Part shown: piece by piece, positions 32,892 to 45,181 of the stretch
How the letters are laid out: the number at the start of each line of letters is the position of its first letter
Position numbering within the stretch: position 1 is the first letter of the stretch
Assembly: GCA_012932295.1 (NCBI GenBank)
Contig: JAAONU010000019.1
Span: forward strand, 32,155,913-32,219,912
DNA from: Cyclina sinensis
Taxonomy: Eukaryota > Mollusca > Bivalvia > Venerida > Veneridae
Direction: 5' to 3'
DNA length: 64,000 bases
The notes under the pieces: generated by a model
What the model was told of the DNA's origin: nothing
Databases searched by the model: none
What the model saw: only the letters and a program-made list of their open reading frames with translations
Translations under genes and position numbers: made by a program

Positions 32892-33123
32892 AATAGTACG
32901 TGATCACTGACCCGATCTTGAATAGTACGTGATCACTGACCCGATCTTGAATAGTACGTGATCACTGACCCGATCTTGAATAGTACGTGATCACTGACCC
33001 GATCTTGAATAGTACGTGATCACTGACCCGATCTTGAATAGTACGTGATCACTGACCCGATCTTGAATAGTACGTGATCACTGACCCGATCTTGAATAGT
33101 ACGTGATCACTGACCCGATCTTA
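32892..33123. repeat. 29-bp minisatellite, eight copies, nearly perfect
   Basis: aatagtacgtgatcactgac plus ccgatcttg repeated eight times; only the last base of the final copy differs. The unit contains the palindrome tgatca. No spacers, so it is not a CRISPR. Confidence 0.97.
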
Positions 33124-33655
33124 CATATGTGAACAAGAACCGATTTGTGCATTAATACATTATGACAGAACGTACGTGACTTGGATGCTAGAATCCAGGG
33201 TTCTTAAGTTTTAGAACCAGTGAATTACCAATTCTTTTCAAACTATCACCCCAATCAGTACATTCAATGCTTTGATTAAAGTATCTCATTACTGAAGTAA
33301 AGTCCCAATAGTCTAACAACTTCATGAGTCACTAAGTTCTGCCAGACGGCAATTAGTTATGAATTTATCAATACGTAGGCTATTTCTAGACCGGGTGCCC
33401 TATTCAAAAATCATCTCAAGTTTTTTTTAAAGTTAAGTTTGACTTCAGGCAAAAAAATTTGAAAATCATTTTGCAGATTAATAACACATAAATGTAAAAT
33501 TTTCGAACAATGTTAATATAGTCAGGCATAAGAAAAAAGAGAATTGTTTAATTCTTGCTTGTTAAATGGACAGGGATAAAAATTGTATTTCAAGAATAAA
33601 ACCTTCGTTGTAATGTTTTATGAAAATAACTCATGAGAAGAAAATAAGCCTTGTA
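33124..33655. other. Intergenic, no gene recognised
   Basis: AT-rich, no repeat or open frame of note. An A-rich, C-interrupted stretch follows at 33656-33790. Confidence 0.4.
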
Positions 33656-33799
33656 CCGAAAAAAATAAACAGACAAAAACACAAAAAACAAAAATAAAAA
33701 CAACAAAACAAAACAACAACAAAAAAACAACAACATTAACAACACAAAAACACCATCAATAACAACAAAGAGAAAACAACAGAAGCAACTGTTGCAATC

Positions 33800-36700
33800 C
33801 TAGTGAAAGCCTGAATACACAGCATCAAAAGACAGAAGCCTCCTATGCCATCCAAGTGAAAAACCGAATATCCGGCATCAAAGGACAGAACCCTCCATAG
33901 TTAGGGAAAAACTAAAAACACGGCATTAAAATACAGAAGCTCTTCTATCATCCTTATGAAAAACTAAAAGCACGGCATCAAAAGACAGAAGCTCTTCTAT
34001 CACCACAGTGAAAAACTAAAAACACGGCATCAAAAGACAGAAGCTCTTCTATCACCACAGTGAAAAACTAAAAACACGGCATTAAAATACAGAAGCTCTT
34101 CTATCACCACAGTGAAAAACTAAAAACACGGCATCAAAAGACAGAAGCTCTTCTATCATCCTAATAAAAACTAAAAACACGGCATCAAAAGACAGAAGCT
34201 CTTCTATCATCCTAGTGAAAAACTAAAAACACGGCATCAAAATACATAAGCTCTTCTATCATCCCAGTGAAAAACTAAAAACACGGCATCAAAAGACAGA
34301 AGCTCTTCTATCATCCTAGTAAAAAACTAAAAACACGGCATCAAAATACAGAAGCTCTTCTATCATCCCAGTGAAAAACTAAAAACACGGCATCAAAAGA
34401 CAGAAGCTCTTCTATCATCCTTATGAAAAACTAAAACACGGCATCAAAAGACAGAAGCTCTTCTATCATCCTTATAAAAAACTAAAACACCGCATCAAAA
34501 GACAGAAGCTCTTCTATCATCCTAATGAAAACTAAAAACACGGCATCAAAAGACAGAAGCTCTTCTATCATCCTAATGAAAACTAAAAACACGGCATCAA
34601 AAGACAGATTCTCTTCTATCATCCTAGTGAAAAACTAAAAACACGGCATCAAAAGGCAGAAGTTCTTCTATCATCCTAATGAAAACTAAAAACACGGCAT
34701 CAAAAGACAGAAGCTCTTCTATCATCCTACTGAAAACTAAAAACACGGCATTAAAAGGCAGAAGCTCTTCTATCATCCTAATGAAAACTAAAAACACGGC
34801 ATCAAAATACAGATTCTCTTCTATCATCCTAGTGAAAAACTAAAACACGGCATCAAAAGACAGAAGCTCTTCTATCTTCCTAATGAAAAACTAAAACCAC
34901 GGCATTAAAATACAGAATCTCTTCTATCATCCTAGTGAAAAACTAAAAACACGGCATTAAAATACAGAATCTTTTCTATCATCCTTATCAAAAACTAAAA
35001 ACACGGCATTAAAATACAGAAACTCTTCTATCATCCTAGTTAAAAAAAAGGAAAAGAACGGCATTAAAATACAGAATCTCTTCTATCATCCTAAAAAAAC
35101 TAAAACACGGCATTAAAAGACAGAATCTCTTCCATTATATCAGTGAAAAACTAAAAACACGGCATCAAAATACAGAAGCTCTTCTATCATCCTAATGAAA
35201 AACTAAAAACACGGCATCAAAATAAAGAAGCTCTTCTATCATCCTAATGAAAAACTAAAACACGGCATCAAAATACAGAGGCTCTTCTATCATCCTAATG
35301 AAAAACTGAAACACGGCATTAATGACAGAAGCATTTTTATCATCGTAATGAAAAAAACTAAAAACACGTCATTAAAAGACAGAAACGTTTCCATCATCCT
35401 ATTTAAAAACTAAAAGACGGCATTTAACGACATAAGCTCTTCTATCATCCTAGTTAAAAAAACTAAAAACACGGCATTAAAAGACAGAAACGTTTCCATC
35501 ATCCTATTTAAAAACTAAAAGACGGCATTTAACGACATAAGCTCTTCTATCATCCTTGTTAAAAAAACTAAAACACGGCATTAAAGACAGAAACTCTTCT
35601 ATCATCATTGTGAAAAACTAAAACACGGCATTAAAAGACAGTAACTCTTCTATCATCATTGTGAAAAACTAAAACACGGCATTAAAAGACAGAAACGCTT
35701 TAATCATCCTAGTGAAAAACTAAAACACGGCATTAAAAGACAGAAGCTCTTCTATCATCCTAATGAAAAACTAAAACACGGCATTAATGACAGAAGCATT
35801 TTTATCATCGTAATGAAAAAACTAAAAACACGGCATTAAAAGACAGAAACTCTTCTATCATCATTGTGAAAAACTAAAACACGGCATTAAAGACAGTAAC
35901 TCTTCTATCATCCTAGTGAAAAAACTAAAACACGGCATTAAAGACAGAAACTCTTCTATCATCATTGTGAAAAACTAAAACACGGCATTAAAGACAGTAA
36001 CTCTTCTATCATCCTAGTGAAAAAACTAAAACACGGCATTAAAGACAGAAACTCTTCTATCATCATTGTGAAAAACTAAAACACGGCATTAAAAGACAGT
36101 AACTCTTCTATCATCCTAGTTAAAAACTAAAACACGGCATTAATGACAGAAACTCTTCTATCATAATTGTGAAAAACTAAAACACGGCATTAAAAGACAG
36201 AAGCTCTTCTATCATCATTGTGAAAAACTAAAACACGGCATTAAAAGACAGAAACTCTTCTATCATCATTGTGAAAAACTAAAACACGGCATTAAAAGAC
36301 AGAAGCTCTTCTATCATAATTGTGAAAAACTAAAACACGGCATTAAAAGACAGAAACTCTTCTATCATCATTGTGAAAAACTAAAACACGGCATTAAAAG
36401 ACAGAAGCTCTTCTATCATCCTAATGAAAAACTAAAACACGGCATTAATGACAGAAGCATTTTTATCATCGTAATGAAAAAACTAAAAACACGGCATTAA
36501 AAGACAGAAACTCTTCTATCATCATTGTGAAAAACTAAAACACGGCATTAAAGACAGTAACTCTTCTATCATCCTAGTGAAAAAACTAAAACACGGCATT
36601 AAAGACAGAAACTCTTCTATCATCATTGTGAAAAACTAAAACACGGCATTAAAGACAGTAACTCTTCTATCATCCTAGTGAAAAAACTAAAACACGGCAT

Positions 36701-38495
36701 TAAAGACAGAAACTCTTCTATCATCATTGTGAAAAACTAAAACACGGCATTAAAAGACAGTAACTCTTCTATCATCCTAGTGAAAAAACTAAAACACGGC
36801 ATTAAAGACAGAAACTCTTCTATCATAATTGTGAAAAACTAAAACACGGCATTAAAAGACAGTAACTCTTCTATCATCATTGTGAAAAACTAAAACACGG
36901 CATTAAAGACAGAAACTCTTCTATCATCCTAGTGAAAAACTAAAACACGGCATTAAAGACAGAAACTCTTCTATCATCATTGTGAAAAACTAAAATACGG
37001 CATTAAAGACAGAAACTCTTCTATCATCGTGAAAAACTAAAACACGGCATTAAAAGACAGTAACTCTTCTATCATCATTGTGAAAAACTAAAACACGGCA
37101 TTAAAGACAGAAACTCTTCTATCATCACTGTGAAAAACTAAAACACGGCATTAAAAACAGAAAGTCTTCTATCATCATTGTGAAAAACTAAAACACGGCA
37201 TTAAAAGACAGTAACTCTTCTATCATCCTAGTGAAAAAACTAAAACACGGCATTAAAGACAGAAACTCTTCTATCATCATTGTGAAAAACTATAACACGG
37301 CATTAAAAACAGAAACTCTTCTATCATCCTAGTGAAAAAACTAAAACACGGCATTAAAGACAGAAACTCTTCTATCATCATTGTGAAAAACTAAAACACG
37401 GCATTAAAAGACAGTAACTCTTCTATCATCCTAGTGAAAAAACTAAAACACGGCATTAAAGACAGAAACTCTTCTATCATCATTGTGAAAAACTAAAACA
37501 CGGCATTAAAAGACAGAAACGCTTTAATCATCCTAGTGAAAAACTAAAACACGGCATTAAAAGACAAAACCTCTTTTACCATCCCAGTAAAAAACTAAAA
37601 ACACGGCATTAAAAGACAAAACCTCTTTTACCATCCTAGTAAAAAACTAAAAACACGGCATTAAAAGACAAAACCTCTTTTACCATCCCAGCAAAAAACT
37701 AAAAACACGGCATTAAAAGACAAAACCTCTTTTACCATCCCAGTAAAAAACTAAAAACACGGCTTTAAAAGACAAAACCTCTTTTACCATCCCAGTAAAA
37801 AACTAAAAACACGTTATTAAAAGACAAAACCTCTTCTATTATCCCAGTAGAAAACTAAAAACACGGCATTAAAAGACAAAACCTCTTCTATTACCCCAGT
37901 AAAAAACTAAAAACACGGAATTAAAAGACAAAACCTCTTCTATCATCCTAATGAAGAAACTTAAAACACGGCATTAAAGACAGAAACTCTTCTATCATCA
38001 TTGTGAAAAACTAAAACACGGCATTAAAAGACAGTAACTCTTCTATCATCCTAGTGAAAAAACTAAAACACGGCATTATAAAGACAGAAACTCTTCTATC
38101 ATCATTGTGAAAAACTAAAACACGGCATTAAAAGACAGTAACTCTTCTATCATCCTAATGAAGAAACTTAAAACACGGCATTAAAAGACAGAAAGGCTTC
38201 TATCATCCTAGTGCAAAACTAAAAGCACGGCATTAAAATACAAAACCTCTTCTATCATCCTAATGAAAAACTAAAAAAAAACGGCATTAAAATTCAAAAC
38301 CTCTTCTATCATCTTGGTGAAAAACTAAAAGCTCGACATAAAAATAAGAAACCTCTTCTATCATCCTAGTGAAAAACTAAAAAAACGGCATTAAAATACA
38401 AAACCTCTTCTATCATCCTAATGAAAAAACTAAAAGCACGGCATTAAAAGACAAACCTCTTCTATCATCCTACTGAAAAACTGCAGGTACGGCAT
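33800..38495. repeat. Large satellite array, about 50-bp unit, 90 or more copies
   Basis: Units contain ctaaaaacacggcatcaaaa, then gacagaagctcttctatcat and a variable linker (cctagtg, cctaatg or cattgtg). Unit length varies from 48 to 53 bp by small A-run indels. The array has sub-blocks: 'gcatcaaaa/agaagc' units on the left, alternating 'cattgtg' and 'cctagtg' dimers in the middle (about 35.6-37.5 kb), and 'gacaaaacctctttta' units at 37.55-37.95 kb. No coding function. Confidence 0.97.
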
Positions 38496-41300
38496 CTAAA
38501 TGCGGAAGACTCTATTGTTAAACCAGCGAAATCTTAAAATACATGCAGTCAACGTTATTTCAACTAACAAACAAATTTATGAACAATTGTTTCAACAATG
38601 ATGGCCAAGATACACCAGTGTAGAACTTTCTGTTTTCAATCATTTTCTAGAAATAAATGTGATTTGACAAAGGGGGCACAAAATGAAAAATAGAACAGTC
38701 TTTGCCTTAATGAAGGTTGCCCTGATAAGACCCAAGAGAGTCTTGGTTATATTAAACAGATCTTAATCGAATATTAATACTCGTTTTGTCGGATGCCTTC
38801 AGTCGATTGTAAATTCTGCTTTACTTCACCAAAGCTGCCTAAAAAGAAGGCGGTAATACAAAATGACGAGTGCCATAAAGAAAATGGTAAAGTGGTAACT
38901 AAATAAATACAGCTAATATTGCCAGGATTTGCTTGTTTCCTTCCGCTTGTAAAATTAAAGGAGGTAAATAATTTGTTCGTTTGAAAAAACTTGATTTTTT
39001 TTGCATCTTTTCCAACGATTGAAACCACTACCATTTTCGCGCCAACGAAGTTCCTATGAGATTATAATGTCGACCGACTAAAGAAAGACTTTGAAGATTT
39101 TAATTCTTATATACACATGAACCTCTGACGATTTCTTCATATACTGACAGGGTATGTGAGACTGAAATGTGAACAAGAGCTAATTTCTTTGATAAAAATA
39201 AACATATGTAATAAAAGTGAATGAAACCATATTTAACTAATTTTGATATCGCGGTTAGTTTTGTTATGTTACAACTTTTACCAATTACAACCAATTTGTA
39301 TGCCAACATCAAAAAAGCTTAAGCTTAAGTCAACAATTATTTAGTCGAACATCGTCTTAATGAATATTCACAAGCTATTCTTACTGTAGACTTATACATC
39401 GAATAAAACACAATATCAAAGCTAGCGTGGTTATGCACGAAACTAAATCAAAGCACAGATAGTACTGTCAGATGTGTGAAGATTGTTCTTTGTCACTGCA
39501 CCCATGTAATAAGAATCATATCAATTTCTTCAATTGCTTTTTAGATATGTTCTAGAAAAGCATAATTTCAACATAAAAGTAATGGAGATAATCCAAAAAA
39601 TGAGCCAAAGTAGCGTCTTTGTTCGGACTTCCTTGTCACATAAGTGTAACCTTTGTATAAAGTATAAACTCAATCCCTCAAGTATTTTCTGAGTTGTGAC
39701 TTACAGATGTGACGGGAGATACTATGGTCATTTGAGAATCTAATAATTAAGATGTGAAAACAGTAGATAAATAACCTGAAATGTATAAAAATGATACTGC
39801 AATTATATATTAGCAGTAGCAATTTGGAATATTGTTTTGTTGTTTTTATTATCTTCAGTTTTCTAATTCGATAAATACATTATAATATTATAGTACTATT
39901 TCTTGTATTGTGTTTCGCAATATACGTTATAGCTAATTAATATTTCTTGTATTTATCTATTGTATTTTTCGTTTTCGCAAAGGTTAGTAACAATTCGGTA
40001 TCTTGTCTCTATTGTTTCTATTATTCTCAGTTATAACAGTACTATTTCTTGTAGTTTGTTTCGCGGCTAACAGGCAAACAATATAGCTTAGCCTTTTTTT
40101 TTTTTTCGCAATAATACCATTCCTTGTAATCTGTATAGTACTATGTTTTTAAAAATTTAAGGTAATAGTATAGTACTATCTCTTTAATATTTCACGTACT
40201 TGTATCTGTATTTCTATATTGTATTATAGTAAGTGTATAGCAATATCTGTAATTTGTTTAGTTCTGAATGTATTTATTTTCTACTATCCGTCATTTTTGT
40301 AATGTGTCCTCACAGGCTTTTTAGCCTTTTGGATGTTTCAGAAATAAAATCTTGAATCTTGAAATCTTATATTGCCGCCTTAAATGCAATTATACCGACA
40401 ACACAGAAGTTAACAGAACCTAATTTCTTGACTCCATGACCATGTTCAAAACGTTCAGTGCTGTTTAATAGATGTAATTTGGATATCAATCTACTCAGAT
40501 TTGTCTTAGACCTACATAATGACTATGTAGAATAACCTCTTGCGACAAGTTTATTATGTGACACATACATTCTACCTTACATTAAGTAAACTTGCATAAA
40601 GAGTCCTGTTCTATCAGATACTTAAAAAAAACATTTTTAAGGCATAAATAAAATCAGACTGGATCTTATCTTTTGTATAGGAAATATGGCATGACAATAA
40701 TTTAAGGCAAAACATGGTGATGATGAAACCCCAAATGTTTTCATTTAAATGTTTTAATCCTTCCATTCTTTATGACCAATATATTTGAAGTTCTGTGCTT
40801 ATCAATAATCAACTGAAGGAGTTTCAAGAGTATTAAAATATATACATAATATATACATTTTATACAAGTAAAAGGTTATCAAAAAGTAGGGGTTGGAAAG
40901 AATACTAAAATCAATATTCTAATATTTGGTTTACCATATTGGAAAAGATTCGAATTTTTGATTTTCGGACGTTCCATCAGTTATTGGTTGTTCGTATACG
41001 TTTTCGTGTTTACGTTATCTCATTACACGCATTCGGAATAAATCGCCGATTAGCAAACGATTGTTTCAATGCGTAGTAAATTTTATTAATATTTTTTTGC
41101 GGATGAATACTAAATTACTAACCTGTTATTTTTACAGTTTGATTTGCCAAAAAAATGAAGTTATACCTCAAGCTTTCAAAATCAACAGAATTCTGCAATA
41201 TCAAAGAACTTTTATAGAAATTGCAATGAAAACTCATACAACCCGTGGTACTTGTTTTCAACGCGAATGTATGGATAAGAGTCATTTGAATGTAACTAGA
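38496..41300. other. Intergenic, AT-rich; possible retroelement tail near 40.3 kb
   Basis: No gene supported. Between 39.85 and 40.33 kb phrases like 'tagtactatttcttgta' and 'gtttcgc' recur irregularly. At 40310-40370 the sequence ggctttttagccttttggat then aataaaatcttgaatcttga looks like the 3' end of a non-LTR element ending in short tail repeats; no coding part precedes it. Confidence 0.35.
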
Positions 41301-41930
41301 AAATCTGGTGTGTAGCTTTAGAAACTTTCGCTTCTAATAATTAGATTATTTAAATCCTCCTGGTATGTAGAGAAAAGAAATATTTGAGAATTTAAAATCA
41401 CGATTAAATCTGGTGTGTAGCTTTAGAAACTTTCGCTTCGTATAATAAGATTATTTAAATCCTCCTGGTATGTAGAGAAAAGAAATATTTGAGAATTTAA
41501 AATCACGATTAAATCTGGTGTGTAGCTTTAGAAACTTTCGCTTCGTATAATAAGATTATTTAAATCCTCCTGGTATGTAGAGAAAAGAAATATTTGAGAA
41601 TTTAAAATCACGATTAAATCTGGTGTGTAGCTTTAGAAACTTTCGCTTCGTATAATAAGATTATTTAAATCCTCCTGGTATGTAGAGAAAAGAAATATTT
41701 GAGAATTTAAAATCACGATTAAATCTGGTGTGTAGCTTTAGAAACTTTCGCTTCGTATAATAAGATTATTTAAATCCTCCTGGTATGTAGAGAAAAGAAA
41801 TATTTGAGAATTTAAAATCACGATTAAATCTGGTGTGTAGCTTTAGAAACTTTCGCTTCGTATAATAAGATTATTTAAATCCTCCTGGTATGTAGAGAAA
41901 AGAAATATTTGAGAATTTAAAATCACGATA
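41301..41930. repeat. 105-bp tandem repeat, six copies, nearly identical
   Basis: aaatctggtgtgtagcttta recurs at 41301, 41406, 41511, 41616, 41721 and 41826. Copies 2-6 appear identical by eye; copy 1 differs at cttctaataatt versus cttcgtataata. Confidence 0.97.
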
Positions 41931-41935
41931 CTTAA

Positions 41936-42687
41936 TAATTGTTATGATTGCCTACACGGGATGAAAACATCTCGAGTTAAGGTTAAATACATGATTTATC
42001 ATTTACTACGAATGCTCACGTCTTTTCATTTATCTGTCTGTTATACTTGTGTAATTAACTGTGAATAACAGATTGTCTCTTATTTATTGTTACGAGTAAT
42101 TCAAACATTAAATAATGGAAACGATTTAATATGTGCACATTTTACAGTACGGTCAGAAATTAATAAGATCGGAAACTGTATACGGAATTGGCAGAACACA
42201 AGAAAAGTATTTTCTACTGCCTTTTCGATACACAAGTGCTTACGTTATTATTTAATATATATTATTACGATGAAATAAAAGAAGTTATACCACCATAAAC
42301 TGTTAAATTCTTGATGTCGATCTGAGCACTAGGACACATTTGAAAACAGAGCAGTACTATCTATATAATTAAGTCATGAACTTTTTTCGGTTGCGCTTTT
42401 TTGCGTTGTTACTAACGGTAAACAGATATAAGTACATTGTACTTGGTAAACATTTATACAAAATAAAGATATCGCATGCTAGAGTAAAAATCAGACGGAT
42501 TCATAGAATGGAAAACACTATATATCTCAGCTTACTTATGCGCGTAATTTTGTTTTATTACTAAGTTTCTCTTCTTAATACTCAGACAAAACAGAATCCT
42601 AATGGGATACACTGACGGTTGTTTGACGGACGGATAACACGATCACAGAATAATCTAAACTGTCTTATAAGGATAAGTGCAATAAAT
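41936..42687. other. Intergenic, no gene recognised
   Basis: Two plus-strand open stretches of about 60 codons have no recognisable feature. Confidence 0.4.
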
Positions 42688-43345
42688 GCTGATCTACCTT
42701 CAGAAGTAACTCTGCACACGGAATGCTGATCTACATTTAGAAGTAACCCTGTACACTGGATGCTGATCTAGCTATAAAAGTAACCCTATACACTGAATGC
42801 TGATCTACCTTCACAAGTATCTCTGTTCACGGAATGCTGATCTACCTTCAGAAGTCACCCTATACAGTATACACTGAATGCTGATCTACCTTCACAAGTA
42901 TCTCTGTTCACGGAATGCTGATCTACCTTCAGAAGTCACCCTATACAGTATACACTGAATGCTGATCTACCTTGAGAAGTAACTATGTTTACGGATGCTG
43001 AACTATCTTCAGAAGAATCTCTATACACTGAATGCTGATCTACGTTGAGAAGTAACCATAGGCACTGAATCCTTATCTACCTTGAGAAGTCACCTTATAC
43101 ACTGAATGTTAATCTATCTTGAAAAGTAACCCTATATACTGAATGTTGATCTACCTTAAGAATAAGCCTATATACTGAATGCTGATGTTTCTTCAAAAAT
43201 AACCCTTTACACTGAATGTTGATCTTCTTTCAGATGTAATTCTGCCCATTGAATCCTGATCTATCTTCAAAAATAATCCTATACACTGAATTCTGATATA
43301 CCTTGAGAAGTAGCCCTTTACACTGAATGCTGACCTATCTTGAGA
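42688..43345. repeat. 37-bp minisatellite, degenerate, about 17 copies
   Basis: gctgatctaccttcagaagt plus aactctgcacacggaat, spaced 37 bp at first (42688, 42725), with some 48-bp units carrying an extra 'agtatacactg' and increasing decay to the right. Confidence 0.92.
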
Positions 43346-43429
43346 AGTAATATCTTCACTGCAGTCCACCAGACGATTAAAAACCTTTATAAATATATAC
43401 TTCCGTGTAAATCATGTGAACGCATTGTC

Positions 43430-43925
43430 AGTAATGACAGATGGAGAAAATTTGAAAAATCTTGGCAGAGGTCCGGTGGAAAATTATAAATATCATATTT
43501 CAAAGCTCTGGGCCTGTTTTTCCCGGCAAAGAGTTTAAAAAGGCATTCGATTATATTTCTTTGTGACACGTTCTGGCCTTGAACGGAACTAAAATGATCC
43601 ATGAAGCAGCAAAATTTAAATAATCTCAAGGTTAACTAGAATATGCTACACAACAAATTCCATAACTTATATTTTATAAAAGGATAATTTTAAAGCACCT
43701 CATTCTAGTTCCTACAGTTACCAGAGTTCTACATTGAACTGGACTTTCTTGAACAATTTTGGTAAAACTTCATGCAAAAAACACTGCTGTCAAAATTCTT
43801 CAACTCTGACTGAGTGATTAGGCAGGAGAAACTAGTAAAACTGTTGACAGACGACGCATGATTCACGAGGGATGATGGCCCCGACAGCTCAGCACGAGCA
43901 CTTCACGCTCAGGTGAGCTTAAAAC
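43430..43925 (+). mobile_element. Interspersed element end with GAC tract and hairpin
   Basis: Core phrase aatcttggcagaggtccggt, later 'cagttaccagagttctacattg', then gacagacgacgcatgattca, gatggccccgacagctcagc and the terminal hairpin gagcacttcacgctcaggtg followed by agctta. Typical bivalve element terminus; short relative to the pearl-like elements. Confidence 0.55.
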
Positions 43926-44439
43926 GAAAATCTTGGAAAAACTGTTTGGCAAAGTAGAGCATTGGTTTAATTGCCGCATATGTACATGTGTTTTTAAAAT
44001 AGAGGCATGTCTTATCAATGAACATATGTCTTGTGTTGGAAACGTTTGAACGGTCTCATCCATCCACTGTCAACTACTTAAAGCTCATATAATAAACAAT
44101 TTTCGGGTGCATAAAATCGGTAGTCGGATTTAGGTCCGTCCTTTCTTGATTTCAAAAGTGCTGACAAGTTGCTTTTTGTCCGATAAGCCCTTTACTCTTT
44201 GAAAACTGATCATTTGATTAACCTCAGTAATCAGGACACTTACTTTGATGATTTCTGAAGAGTAACAATCGTTGAAAAGAAGCGTGTAGGCAATATGTGA
44301 TGACGTATTATTGGTAAAGGTCCAAAATTGGGACATTTTTGACAGTTAATTATTTGTTACTAACTAGCTGTTTGTCAAATCCGCATGAAACTTTGTCTTT
44401 TACGCAATCTGGATAAGGCAACAATTAATGTCGTATGTC

Positions 44440-44735
44440 GCATTTTGAGACTGAATCATGACACACTAAACGACTCACGACAATGCGATAAGACAAAAAT
44501 ACAGTTGAGGTATCGCCCTAACATAAACCACGACATAACCTAGCAGATATCAAGTGTCACGACACAATACGACACACGACAGTGCAATGCGAAACATGAT
44601 CGAAACGACTAACGACAATGAGACATGACACTTGATATATACTTATTTATATCTTTGTGTACGGTAGAGAGACAACGCAACATTTCTGCGTTCAACTGTC
44701 GTATTGCATTGTTGTGTGTCGCGTCAAATTGTCAT
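44440..44735. repeat. 'cgacaatgcgata'-rich segment, partly inverted relative to the next array
   Basis: Phrases such as cgacacacgacagtgcaatg and cgaaacgactaacgacaatg are reverse-complement relatives of sequence at 44670-44760 (cattgttgtgtgtcgcgtc, gagtcgtttcgta). No regular period. Confidence 0.5.
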
Positions 44736-45108
44736 GAGTCGTTTCGTATGTTGCGCCGGAGTGTCTTACATCGTATCGCATTTCGTTTCGTATGTCGCGC
44801 AGTAGTGTCTTGCATCATATCGCATTTCGTTTCGTATGTCGAGCCGGAGTGTCTGGTATCATATCGCATTTTGTTTCGTATGTCGCTCCGTTGTGTTCGC
44901 ATCATATTTCATTTCGTTTCGTATGTCGCGCCGTAGTGTCTTGCATCATATCGCATTTCGTTTCGTATGTCGAGCCGGAGTGTCTGGTATCATATCGCAT
45001 TTTGTTTCGTATGTCGCTCCGTTGTGTCTTGCATCATATCTCATTTCGTTTCGTATGTCGCGCCGTAGTGTCTTGCATCATATCGCATTTCGTTTCGTGT
45101 GCCATGCA
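44736..45108. repeat. 44-bp minisatellite, about 8 copies
   Basis: tatgtcgcgccgtagtgtct plus tgcatcatatcgcatttcgt, with tatgtc at 44791, 44835 and 44879. Three overlapping plus-strand open frames (to 177 codons) arise from the array and are not called as genes. Confidence 0.94.
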
Positions 45109-45181
45109 TCGATCTCAAAGCGCGACATACGACAATTGGTGTGGCACGAACCACCTCTACCTATTTTGTTTGTCTACATAA

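Noticed and set aside
32892..33123. Regular short repeats resembling a CRISPR array.
   Set aside because: Repeats are directly adjacent without spacers, and the DNA is eukaryotic.
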